Shown here in pieces: positions 1 through 5,840 of a stretch of 10,907 bases of DNA. The stretch's first letter is position 1, and every line of letters starts with the position of its first letter. This DNA comes from Acidimicrobiia bacterium (lineage in GTDB: Bacteria > Actinomycetota > Acidimicrobiia > Spongiisociales > UBA5794): assembly GCA_013001485.1 (NCBI GenBank), contig JABDMN010000124.1:1-10907 (forward strand), read 5' to 3'. The translations under genes and the position numbers were made by a program. The notes under the pieces are model-generated. The model was not told the DNA's origin, did no database searches, and saw only the letters and a program-made list of their open reading frames with translations.

Positions 1-527
1 TGTTCATGTTGCTGGATGCGCTCGTGGAGCGACTCAGCGGTGTCGTCGGCGAGGATCAGCACCGGCTCCTGGGCGACGATCGGGCCGTGGTCCACCTCCT
101 CATCGACGAAGTGGACGGTCACTCCGGTGACCTTTGCTCCGTGCGCTAGCGCCTGTCCGATGGCGTCTACGCCCGGAAAAGACGGAAGCAGAGAGGGATG
201 GATGTTGAGGATCCGGTCGGGAAACCTCTCGACGGCCGCGGGGGCAAGGATGCGCATGAAGCCGGCCAGGACCAGCGCTTCGGCTCCGCGGTCCTCCGCC
301 ACATCGCACAGAGCCTTCGTGAACGCATCACGACTTCCGTGCTCGTCGAACTCGATCACGTCAGTGGGGATCCCGGCATCTGTGGCTCGCAGCAGCGCCC
401 GCGAACCGGGTTGGTCGGAGATCACCACCACGATCTCGGCACCGAAATCAGTGTCCGTCTTCGAGGCATCGATCAGTGCCTGGAGGTTCGAACCAGAACC
501 TGAGGCGAGGACGGCAATGGGAAGCAC
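1..527 (-). CDS. purN: Phosphoribosylglycinamide formyltransferase PurN (3' end cut by window)
   Basis: PurN transfers the formyl group of 10-formyl-tetrahydrofolate to GAR, giving FGAR, the third step of de novo purine synthesis in the cytosol. 175 residues are visible; the E. coli enzyme has 212, so about 30-40 C-terminal residues lie beyond base 1. The phosphate-binding N-terminus reads VLASGSGSNLQALID (residues 6-20). The catalytic triad of the family is present: Asn108 and His110 in ILNIHPSLLPSFPG, and Asp146 in VDEEVDHGPI. The start is GTG at 525-527, chosen because AGGAG (bases 535-539) sits 7 bases upstream and the family N-terminus follows at once. The gene lies 60 bases downstream of the DUF402 gene on the same strand and may be co-transcribed with it. 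purH would be expected next in actinobacteria but is outside the window. No key residue is missing in the visible part. Confidence 0.96.
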   Translation of the reverse strand, partial: MLPIAVLASGSGSNLQALIDASKTDTDFGAEIVVVISDQPGSRALLRATDAGIPTDVIEFDEHGSRDAFTKALCDVAEDRGAEALVLAGFMRILAPAAVERFPDRILNIHPSLLPSFPGVDAIGQALAHGAKVTGVTVHFVDEEVDHGPIVAQEPVLILADDTAESLHERIQQHE

Positions 528-587
528 GAAAGCACTCCTGGGGGAAGGGCGACCAGCAGGGCGAGGATAGGCGCCGTCTCGGCGAGA

Positions 588-1100
588 TCACAGATCGGCC
601 GCGGTCTCCCACCAGCGCCTAGCCACGTCACCGAGCGGCTCAGTGTCACTCGTGACGGCCGCCATGCCCCACTCGGCAGCAGCCAGTGCGGCCTCGATCC
701 ATTCGCTTGGATAGCCCAGGGTCACCTGGTGCTCGGTGAACTCGTCCTCGTCCTCGAGGATCACCCTTCCATCGGCGAACCGGACGACGTCGAGATCGAG
801 GTCGATCATGGTCACCCTGTCTTCCGCAAAGGTCGCAGGAGTGGAGATGTCGAGGAAATGGGTGGCTGATTCGGCGCCGGCGTGGAGGGAGAAGACCCAC
901 CAGTCGCTCGTCGGAATCAGGTGGACCCCGCGGTTCCTGATGGCCTTCGGCTCCTGCATGCCCTTCTGGGCCACGGTGCCCACCGGACTGGCGAGCCAGA
1001 GGCCATGCTCATCGCGACCCAGGTACACCGTGTCGAGGCGCCAATGCAGCGTGTCCGGGTTCTTCAGGAACTGCAACGTGTGCAGAGATCCGACATCCAT
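588..1100 (-). CDS. DUF402 domain protein (Ntdp/FAU-1-like fold)
   Basis: A 170-residue protein whose second half carries the hallmarks of the DUF402 family: an Asp-rich strand DLDLDV (residues 100-105), LEDEDEF (115-121) and YP followed by an Ala-rich helix (130-142). These acidic residues are the metal site in characterised members such as the S. aureus nucleoside di-/triphosphate phosphatase Ntdp; other members are fused to RNase G-like domains in archaeal FAU-1. The sequence alone does not say which activity this one has. The ATG at 1098-1100 has no Shine-Dalgarno sequence. A TACGCT box ends six bases before it, so a leaderless transcript is likely. Gene context (purN 60 bases downstream, same strand) is compatible with a nucleotide-hydrolysing role, but that is inference. 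Confidence 0.85.
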   Translation of the reverse strand: MDVGSLHTLQFLKNPDTLHWRLDTVYLGRDEHGLWLASPVGTVAQKGMQEPKAIRNRGVHLIPTSDWWVFSLHAGAESATHFLDISTPATFAEDRVTMIDLDLDVVRFADGRVILEDEDEFTEHQVTLGYPSEWIEAALAAAEWGMAAVTSDTEPLGDVARRWWETAADL

Positions 1101-1106
1101 GTCGAC

Positions 1107-1112
1107 AGCGTA
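1107..1112 (-). promoter_or_regulatory. Candidate -10 box for a leaderless DUF402 transcript
   Basis: On the minus strand TACGCT (TANNNT type) is followed by six bases and then the ATG at 1100, which would put the transcription start on or next to the A of the start codon. No convincing -35 hexamer lies 16-18 bases further upstream. TANNNT is common by chance, so this is weak evidence. The rest of the 68-base divergent region 1101-1168 also holds TAACTT at 1131-1136, a possible -10 for the plus-strand gene, with no good -35. Confidence 0.35.
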
Positions 1113-1168
1113 AAGGTATCCCCGGTTCGCTAACTTGCAGTCCTCGCCACGCTAGGAAGGACTCGACC

Positions 1169-1621
1169 ATGCGAACGACCCTGCTGATCATCCACATTCT
1201 GGCGGCTGGGACATGGATCGGCGCCAACGTGACGCAGTTCGCCATCGACCGCCGCATGTCCGCAGATGGCGGCCCAACGGCGGCAGCGTGGCACCGGAGC
1301 CTCGTCCACCTGGGCAAGAGCGTCTATCCGGCGGCAGCCGTCCTCCTGCTGATCACCGGCATCTGGTTGGTGATCGACTCGCCGGTCTACGACTGGGAGC
1401 ACGCATTCGTAGCCATCGGCTTTCTCGCAATTGCCATTGGTGCCGGGGTCGGCATCGCCGTACTGGGGCCTCTATCCGAGCGTGCCATCGCGATTCACGA
1501 AACCGGCCAGAACATGGCCGAGCTTCCCAAGGTCACGAGCCGGATCCAGCTGTGGGGCGGGTTCGACACGTTGATCCTCGTGGTCACGGTCGCTGCCATG
1601 GTCGGCAAGTGGGGCGTCTGA
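1169..1621 (+). CDS. Small four-helix integral membrane protein (DUF2269/CopD-like)
   Basis: A 150-residue hydrophobic protein with four predicted membrane helices, roughly residues 3-25, 52-70, 75-103 and 128-148. The first helix contains HILAAGTWIGANV, a His-plus-Trp-Gly arrangement typical of DUF2269, CopD and related four-helix membrane proteins. In some of those families the His is a candidate haem or metal ligand. There is no signal peptide or soluble domain. The start is ATG at 1169 with AGGAAGG (1154-1160) 8 bases upstream. This is the only plus-strand gene in the window. It diverges from the DUF402 gene (68-base gap) and its TGA stops one base from the TAG of the convergent esterase gene. 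Function is unknown; the family assignment is from pattern only. Confidence 0.8.
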   Translation: MRTTLLIIHILAAGTWIGANVTQFAIDRRMSADGGPTAAAWHRSLVHLGKSVYPAAAVLLLITGIWLVIDSPVYDWEHAFVAIGFLAIAIGAGVGIAVLGPLSERAIAIHETGQNMAELPKVTSRIQLWGGFDTLILVVTVAAMVGKWGV

Positions 1622-1641
1622 TCTACCGCTCGTAGATCGAC
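1616..1641. terminator. Hairpin covering both stop codons of a convergent gene pair
   Basis: GATCTAC (1620-1626) and GTAGATC (1632-1638) form a perfect 7-base-pair stem around a 5-base loop. GTC (1616-1618) and GAC (1639-1641) extend it to 10 pairs across a single bulged base at 1619. The plus-strand TGA (1619-1621) lies in the left arm at the bulge, and the minus-strand TAG (1623-1625) lies wholly in the left arm. Its place exactly between two tail-to-tail genes suggests a bidirectional transcription terminator. There is no long U-tract on either strand, only TTT at 1645-1647 on the plus side, so it would be an atypical terminator. Confidence 0.5.
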
Positions 1642-2606
1642 AGCGTTTCCCAGATGATGTCGCTGGCGACTATCGAGCCGGTCGACTTGTCCGCTCGTTC
1701 CGGATCGAGCGTCCCCGGCCACCCGTGGGCACCACCCTCGACGGTGTAGAAGACCACCTGGACGCCCTCGCCGCACTCGGCCCATGTCACAGCCGTGACC
1801 TCGTCGGTCACGCGAGATCCCGCCGGGTCGGCGCATCCGTTGCGAACTGCCCAGGCTGCCGCCCACTCGGTGACGGGAGAGAAGAGCAACCCGCCGTCGT
1901 AGGGAACCGTCGGATCGGCTGTCCCGTGGAAAGCCACAATTGGAACCGGCCGCTCAGGGTCACATGGCGCCGGATACGAGTACGCGCCGGCAACAGTGCC
2001 GACCGCCGTGACGACATCGCTGGCGTCGCACGCCATTCGGTCGGCCATACCGCCACCATTCGACATTCCCGTGACGTAGACGCGGTCTGGATCGGCACCG
2101 GAACGGTCTACGGCATCGGCGATCACATCACGGAGGAAGCTGACGTCGTCGCTCCCCGGACCGCTGTCCCAGAAGGCCAGCAAGCCGCCTCGACCCTGCG
2201 GCTGTGCCACGACGAATCCCTCGATGGCGGCGAGATCACGCATCCCGCTGAGGAGATCCTGTTCTGCTGACGATGACGTGAAGCCATGCAGATCGACGAC
2301 CAGAGCGGGAACCGCCCGAACCGAAGCTGGCACGTAGAGGACGTAGCGCCGGACCGTGTCGCCGGCACCGGGGAGGGTCACGGTCTCGAGCCGCTCGGCG
2401 ACTGTCGTAGTCGGCGCCAACGTCGTCGTGGGCGCTTCCGTCGTAGTCGTGGGCTGTGTGGTCGTGGTCGGCTCTGTGGTTGTGGCGACTGTGGTCGTCG
2501 GGGCCGAAGTGGTGGTCGATGGTGCATCCGGTTCGGCCTCGCCTCCGCAACCCGCGACGAGGAGAACGGCAGCCACCGTCGCGACGAAGAGTCGGCGAGC
2601 GTTCAG
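1623..2606 (-). CDS. Secreted lipoprotein esterase, LpqC/PHB-depolymerase (CE1-like) family
   Basis: A 327-residue product when started at CTG 2604-2606. The N-terminus [19 protein letters not shown] has a positive n-region, a hydrophobic core and a lipobox ending in Cys20, so it should be lipid-anchored outside the membrane. A Thr-rich linker (30-70) leads to an alpha/beta-hydrolase domain. The nucleophile is Ser182 in [11 protein letters not shown], the acid Asp231 in [11 protein letters not shown] and the base His294 in EGGAHGWPG. The oxyanion-side motif is LHGFTSS (106-112). The C-terminus [10 protein letters not shown] also fits this family, which contains PHB depolymerases, feruloyl esterases and mycobacterial LpqC; the substrate cannot be told. 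No ATG, GTG or TTG start gives a complete signal peptide; CTG overlaps the sucD stop as CTGA. A GTG at 2571-2573 would delete the Arg-Arg n-region. Conserved Cys pairs may form disulfides. It lies last in the sucCD run. Confidence 0.87.
   Translation of the reverse strand: MNARRLFVATVAAVLLVAGCGGEAEPDAPSTTTSAPTTTVATTTEPTTTTQPTTTTEAPTTTLAPTTTVAERLETVTLPGAGDTVRRYVLYVPASVRAVPALVVDLHGFTSSSAEQDLLSGMRDLAAIEGFVVAQPQGRGGLLAFWDSGPGSDDVSFLRDVIADAVDRSGADPDRVYVTGMSNGGGMADRMACDASDVVTAVGTVAGAYSYPAPCDPERPVPIVAFHGTADPTVPYDGGLLFSPVTEWAAAWAVRNGCADPAGSRVTDEVTAVTWAECGEGVQVVFYTVEGGAHGWPGTLDPERADKSTGSIVASDIIWETLSIYER
2397..2519 (-). repeat. Thr-rich low-complexity linker (TTT/TTTT with Pro, Ala, Glu)
   Basis: Residues 30-70 of the lipoprotein esterase consist of runs of three or four threonines separated by Ala-Pro, Glu-Pro, Gln-Pro or Val-Ala; 23 of the 38 residues from 31 to 68 are Thr. 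Such linkers space a surface enzyme from its lipid anchor or cell wall. The run length could vary between strains through slippage, although the threonine codons are mixed rather than a pure DNA repeat. Confidence 0.85.
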
Positions 2607-3529
2607 GAGTCGAGCGCCTCGACCATCGCCGAGCCGAGATCGGTTGGAGTAGGAGCGATAACCACTCCAGCTGCTGATAGCGCATCGATCTTGGCCGCAG
2701 CGGTCCCCATGCCACCGGAGATGATTGCGCCGGCGTGGCCCATGCGTTTGCCGGGAGGAGCCGTGGTTCCGGCGATGAACCCGGCCACCGGCTTGGTCAT
2801 GTGTTCCTTGATCCAATCGGCGGCTTCCTCCTCAGCCGTGCCACCGATCTCTCCAATCATGATCACGCCCTCAGTAGCCGGATCATCATTGAACAGCGAC
2901 AGACAATCGATGAAGTTGGTCCCGTTCACCGGGTCGCCACCGATCCCGATCGCCGTCGTCTGGCCAAGCCCCAGCTGGGTGAGCTGATAAACCGCCTCGT
3001 AGGTGAGCGTCCCCGACCGGCTGACGACCCCGACCTTGCCCGGCTGGTGGATGTAGCCCGGCATGATCCCGATTTTGCACTCGCCGGGCGTGATCACCCC
3101 TGGGCAGTTAGGCCCGACAAGGCGTGTCGAGTGGTCCGAGATGAAGCGCTTGGCATGGATCATGTCGCTGACCGGGATTCCTTCGGTGATGGCGACCACC
3201 AGGTCGAGGCCAGCATCGACGCCCTCCATGATGGCGTCCGCTGCGAACGGCGGAGGCACGTACACGACACTGGCCGTGGCACCTGTCTCGGCTACCGCTT
3301 CCGCCACGGAGGCAAAGATCGGTAGATCGGCCTGGTAGCGGTCCTCGCGTCCCGGCACGCCCGAGTGATCGGTTTCACCCTCGAAGCGTTCGACGGTGTT
3401 TGCCTTCGACGGGTGGACTGCGCCGACCATGTTTGTGCCGTAGGCGATGGCCTTGTCGGTGTGGAACCTGCCGGTGCGGCCCATCCCCTGAACGATGACT
3501 TTCGTGTCCTTGTTGACGAGCACGCTCAT
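2603..3529 (-). CDS. sucD: Succinyl-CoA synthetase alpha subunit SucD (variant N-terminal half)
   Basis: The alpha subunit of succinate-CoA ligase binds CoA and carries the phospho-histidine that relays phosphate between succinyl phosphate and the nucleotide on SucC. The product has 308 residues; most family members have about 290. Strongly conserved parts are [17 protein letters not shown] (139-155), [13 protein letters not shown] (170-182), GIGGDP (195-200), [14 protein letters not shown] (224-237) and KRMGHAGAI (261-269) with active-site His265. The N-terminal half is unusual. The usual GFTGxxGTFH loop reads GMGRTGRFH (15-23), and after HPSK (39-42) there is an insertion of about 19 residues before LPIF (69-72). 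ATG 3527-3529 overlaps the sucC TGA by 4 bases (ATGA), and GGAG sits 8 bases upstream, indicating translational coupling. The esterase start overlaps its stop in turn. Confidence 0.96.
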   Translation of the reverse strand: MSVLVNKDTKVIVQGMGRTGRFHTDKAIAYGTNMVGAVHPSKANTVERFEGETDHSGVPGREDRYQADLPIFASVAEAVAETGATASVVYVPPPFAADAIMEGVDAGLDLVVAITEGIPVSDMIHAKRFISDHSTRLVGPNCPGVITPGECKIGIMPGYIHQPGKVGVVSRSGTLTYEAVYQLTQLGLGQTTAIGIGGDPVNGTNFIDCLSLFNDDPATEGVIMIGEIGGTAEEEAADWIKEHMTKPVAGFIAGTTAPPGKRMGHAGAIISGGMGTAAAKIDALSAAGVVIAPTPTDLGSAMVEALDS

Positions 3530-4749
3530 GACGTCAGCTCCATGATCCGCTCGGCCCCATCCTTCATGTCTGCCGCAGCAACGATGTTGATGCCGGACTC
3601 GTCGAGGATGCGCTTGCCTTCCTCGACGTTGGTTCCTTCGAGCCTGACCACGAGAGGGACTTCGAGACCCACCTCCTTGACCGCCTCGATGACTCCCTCG
3701 GCGATGGTGTCGCACCGCATGATCCCCCCAAAGATGTTCACGAAGATCCCCTTCACATTGGGGTCCCTGGTGATGATCTTGAACGCGGCTGTGACCTTGT
3801 CTGCAGTTGCGCCGCCACCGACGTCAAGGAAGTTGGCAGGTTCGCCACCGACGTACTTGATGATGTCCATCGTGGCCATGGCGAGTCCGGCACCGTTGAC
3901 CATGCACCCGATGGTGCCATCGAGCTTGATGAACGACAGGTCGAACTCAGCTGCCTCGACCTCGGCTGGATCCTCCTCAGACTCGTCTCGCATTTCGGCG
4001 ATGTCCGGATGCCGGAAGAGTGCGTTGGCCTCGAAACCCATCTTGCCGTCGAGGGCCATCACGGCCCCATCCGTCGTGACAACGAGCGGGTTGATCTCGA
4101 TGAGGTCGGCATCCCAATCCATGTAGGCCTGGGCGAGCGACAGGAAGAACGAGGTCGCGTTGCGCACGGCGTCACCTTCGAGGCCGAGGCCACGGGCCAT
4201 GCGCGCTGCCTGAAAGCTCAGGAGACCATGGGCGGGATCGACGTACTCACGCAGGATCTTCTCAGGCGTCTCGGCGGCGACCTCTTCAATCTCGGTGCCT
4301 CCTTCGGTGGAACCCATGAGCAACGCCTGCGAGGTCGACCGGTCGAGGAGTACCGACAGATACAGCTCGCGATCGATGTCGATGCCCTGTTCTACGTAGA
4401 GCCGGTTCACCACTTTGCCCTCAGCACCGGTCTGAATGGTGACGAGCGTCGAACCGAGCATCTTCGAAGCCACGGAGCGCACGGCGTCTTCAGCTGCGGA
4501 AATGCCACCGTCGATTCCGTCGGTGACCACCACGACTCCACCGAGATCCGGGTGTTCCTTGAATCGGCCCTTGCCCCGTCCGCCGGCGTGGATCTGCGAC
4601 TTGACGACGACAACGGGGTTCCCCGAGTCCTCGATGAGCGGGCGAACCGCCGCAACCGCCTCGGAGACGGTCTGCGCCGGGCGGCCCTGGGGGACGGGGA
4701 TGCCACGGGCGGCCATCAGCTGCTTGGCCTGGTATTCGTGAATCTTCAC
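3526..4749 (-). CDS. sucC: Succinyl-CoA synthetase beta subunit SucC
   Basis: The beta subunit holds the nucleotide (ATP-grasp fold) and the succinate site of succinate-CoA ligase in the TCA cycle. It has 407 residues, slightly longer than the E. coli subunit (388). Visible family motifs are the N-terminal [11 protein letters not shown], Lys50 and the glycine loop in [15 protein letters not shown] (49-63), LIEINPL (216-222), ALDGKMGFE (232-240), [15 protein letters not shown] (281-295), the power-helix region [12 protein letters not shown] (336-347) and VRLEGTN (368-374). Whether ATP or GTP is used cannot be settled by eye. The start is GTG 4747-4749, with AGAGG at 4755-4759 five bases upstream; this Shine-Dalgarno sequence begins inside the stop region of the mutase gene, 9 bases away. 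The 3' end overlaps sucD by 4 bases, so the three genes look like one operon. Confidence 0.97.
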   Translation of the reverse strand: MKIHEYQAKQLMAARGIPVPQGRPAQTVSEAVAAVRPLIEDSGNPVVVVKSQIHAGGRGKGRFKEHPDLGGVVVVTDGIDGGISAAEDAVRSVASKMLGSTLVTIQTGAEGKVVNRLYVEQGIDIDRELYLSVLLDRSTSQALLMGSTEGGTEIEEVAAETPEKILREYVDPAHGLLSFQAARMARGLGLEGDAVRNATSFFLSLAQAYMDWDADLIEINPLVVTTDGAVMALDGKMGFEANALFRHPDIAEMRDESEEDPAEVEAAEFDLSFIKLDGTIGCMVNGAGLAMATMDIIKYVGGEPANFLDVGGGATADKVTAAFKIITRDPNVKGIFVNIFGGIMRCDTIAEGVIEAVKEVGLEVPLVVRLEGTNVEEGKRILDESGINIVAAADMKDGAERIMELTS

Positions 4750-4758
4750 GTGTTCCTC

Positions 4759-5151
4759 TCAGTCGGATGGGAGATGCTCGTGAACCCAGGACGTGATCTC
4801 GTCGAGCGAGGTTCCGGGGGTGAAGATCGCCGCCAACCCCATCTGCTTCAGCTCGGCAATGTCGGCGTCCGGGATGATGCCCCCGCCAAACACAATGATG
4901 TCGCTTGCCTCGCGTCCGGCGAGAAGCTCGACCACCCGCGGGAACAGCGTCATGTGGGCGCCAGAGAGGACGGAGAGGCCGATGCCGTCGACGTCCTCCT
5001 GGATCGCGGTTTCGACGATCTGTTCGGGCGTCTGGTGCAGACCCGAGTAGATCACCTCACACCCCGCGTCGCGAAGGGCTCTCGCCACGACCTTGGCCCC
5101 GCGGTCATGACCGTCGAGACCGGGCTTGGCAATGAGGACGCGAGCTGGCAC
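4759..5151 (-). CDS. Methylmalonyl-CoA mutase-type small subunit (B12-binding domain)
   Basis: A stand-alone 130-residue cobalamin-binding subunit of an acyl-CoA mutase. It has the base-off/His-on signature: DGHDRG (13-18; Asp13, His15, Gly18), LSVLSGAH (59-66, the SxL element) and FGGGIIP (88-94). The flanking text [20 protein letters not shown] and [10 protein letters not shown] is typical of methylmalonyl-CoA mutase C-termini. Free small subunits also occur in isobutyryl-, 2-hydroxyisobutyryl- and ethylmalonyl-CoA mutases, so the substrate rests on context: sucC starts 9 bases downstream, and succinyl-CoA is the product of methylmalonyl-CoA mutase and the substrate of SucCD. The large substrate-binding subunit is not in this window. 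The GTG start (5149-5151) has no clear Shine-Dalgarno sequence; TAAGCT ends 6 bases before it, so a leaderless start or read-through from upstream is possible. Confidence 0.92.
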   Translation of the reverse strand: MPARVLIAKPGLDGHDRGAKVVARALRDAGCEVIYSGLHQTPEQIVETAIQEDVDGIGLSVLSGAHMTLFPRVVELLAGREASDIIVFGGGIIPDADIAELKQMGLAAIFTPGTSLDEITSWVHEHLPSD

Positions 5152-5157
5152 CGAACC

Positions 5158-5163
5158 AGCTTA
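5158..5163 (-). promoter_or_regulatory. Candidate -10 box for the mutase-sucCD operon
   Basis: The minus strand reads TAAGCT, then six bases, then the GTG start codon at 5151. The geometry would give a leaderless mRNA and replaces a missing Shine-Dalgarno sequence. No -35 hexamer is recognisable at the usual distance, so the operon could instead be transcribed from the promoter upstream of the secreted-protein gene. Confidence 0.3.
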
Positions 5164-5181
5164 CCGCCGACCCAACCTGGC

Positions 5182-5727
5182 CTATCGGTCGGTCCAGGTG
5201 GCCGCGATTGTCGAACCATCGTCGCGAGCTGAGAGCGACACCACCGCAACAACTTCTTCGTCTTGCTCGACAAAGAGCATCACGGCAGTACCGGTTCCCG
5301 GGGATAGTGAGATCTGGGCGGTTGAGTCGAGACCCTGGAGCGAGAAGAGGGCGTTCAACCCGACCTGGACGTCAGCAACCGCAGCGCCGACGTCGGCCGA
5401 GTACGTCCGCTGTTCGACGGATTCGACCGTCTCGGTTGGCTCTTTGGGGTCAACCGGTGGCCGGATTGGCGCTGAGCGCAAAGGGGGAAGAGTCCTTCGA
5501 GATGGGGTGCCGATCGTTGCGGTCATCGGGATCGCTCCCGTCGAAGATGTCGACGAGTCACGGATGATCGATGGCTCGGAGGTGGCAATCCGCGGGATCG
5601 AAGTCCTGGTCGGCTCGAGAGCGTTGGCGATGACACCTATCTCTGAAGCAGCACCGAAGGATGGGCTCGAGGACGCGACCAGCAGCATCATTACCGCCAA
5701 CAACGTCAGTCGGCGCATCTTCGCCAC
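5182..5727 (-). CDS. Hypothetical secreted protein with Pro/Ser/Thr-rich middle
   Basis: I do not recognise this protein. From GTG 5725-5727 it has 181 residues; from ATG 5716-5718, 178. It begins with basic residues (AKMRR), a hydrophobic stretch LLAVMMLLVASSS and a likely signal-peptidase I site near SFGA-ASE, so it is probably exported; there is no lipobox Cys. A middle part rich in Ser, Thr, Pro and Arg (about residues 40-105) looks disordered. The last ~75 residues look folded, with alternating hydrophobic strands (AVMLFVEQDEEVVAVVSLSA). GTG is preferred because GAGAGA (5731-5736) and GGGGAG (5739-5744) lie just upstream, but ATG 5718 is also possible. It sits between pcrA (upstream) and the mutase subunit (30 bases downstream), in the position that in M. 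tuberculosis is occupied by Rv0950c, to which I see no similarity. Confidence 0.7.
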   Translation of the reverse strand: MAKMRRLTLLAVMMLLVASSSPSFGAASEIGVIANALEPTRTSIPRIATSEPSIIRDSSTSSTGAIPMTATIGTPSRRTLPPLRSAPIRPPVDPKEPTETVESVEQRTYSADVGAAVADVQVGLNALFSLQGLDSTAQISLSPGTGTAVMLFVEQDEEVVAVVSLSARDDGSTIAATWTDR

Positions 5728-5785
5728 GATTCTCTCAGCTCCCCTGTACGCGAAACCCCCGCACCGCGCATCTCGCACTAGTCAC

Positions 5786-5814
5786 AATGTACCGCGATCG
5801 GATGGTCTCGTCCG
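5786..5814 (-). promoter_or_regulatory. Candidate promoter for the secreted-protein gene
   Basis: The minus strand has TACATT (5786-5791, TANNNT type) and, 17 bases upstream, CGGACG (5809-5814), which shares only the central GAC with TTGACA. It lies between the stop of the helicase gene at 5841 and the start at 5727, giving a leader of about 50 bases. The match is weak. Confidence 0.3.
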
Positions 5815-5840
5815 TGCATCGGCCCAAAACAGGCCAGGCT

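Noticed and set aside
528..587. Gap between the DUF402 and purN genes as a riboswitch or promoter
   Set aside because: Only 60 bases. It contains TATCCT on the minus strand but no -35 and no conserved aptamer-like structure; only the purN ribosome binding site is clear.
2397..2519. GTC/GTG-rich tract as a CRISPR array or satellite repeat
   Set aside because: It is the coding strand complement of the Thr-rich linker; there are no constant repeats or spacers.
2607..2816. Extension of the lipoprotein esterase to an ATG at 2814-2816
   Set aside because: The extra 70 residues are an out-of-frame reading of the end of sucD (Arg/His/Gly-rich), and they would bury the signal peptide.
3530..3715. 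Extension of SucD to an ATG at 3713-3715
   Set aside because: The added residues are an out-of-frame reading of the end of sucC. The ATGA overlap at 3526-3529 gives the family N-terminus [15 protein letters not shown].
3365..4126. Plus-strand frame of 253 codons opposite sucD/sucC
   Set aside because: Same reason: mirror of conserved coding sequence, composition rich in Ser/Met/Pro, no Shine-Dalgarno sequence or domain.
4009..5232. Long plus-strand open frame of 407 codons opposite sucC and the mutase gene
   Set aside because: It is antisense to two clear, conserved genes and its translation has no family-like segment. Long antisense frames are expected in high-GC coding DNA. Its equal length to SucC is coincidence.
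5182..5727. Secreted protein as an M23 peptidase like Rv0950c
   Set aside because: No HxxxD or HxH zinc motifs and no similarity; only the position in the gene order agrees.
5728..5778. Extension of the secreted protein to an ATG at 5776-5778
   Set aside because: It would put a mixed, Cys- and Gly-containing stretch before the signal peptide and would have no ribosome binding site, whereas GAGAGA lies right before GTG 5727.
5821..5835. GGCC-N7-GGCC repeat downstream of the helicase stop as a terminator
   Set aside because: The stem has only four pairs and no U-tract follows on the minus strand; too weak to call.
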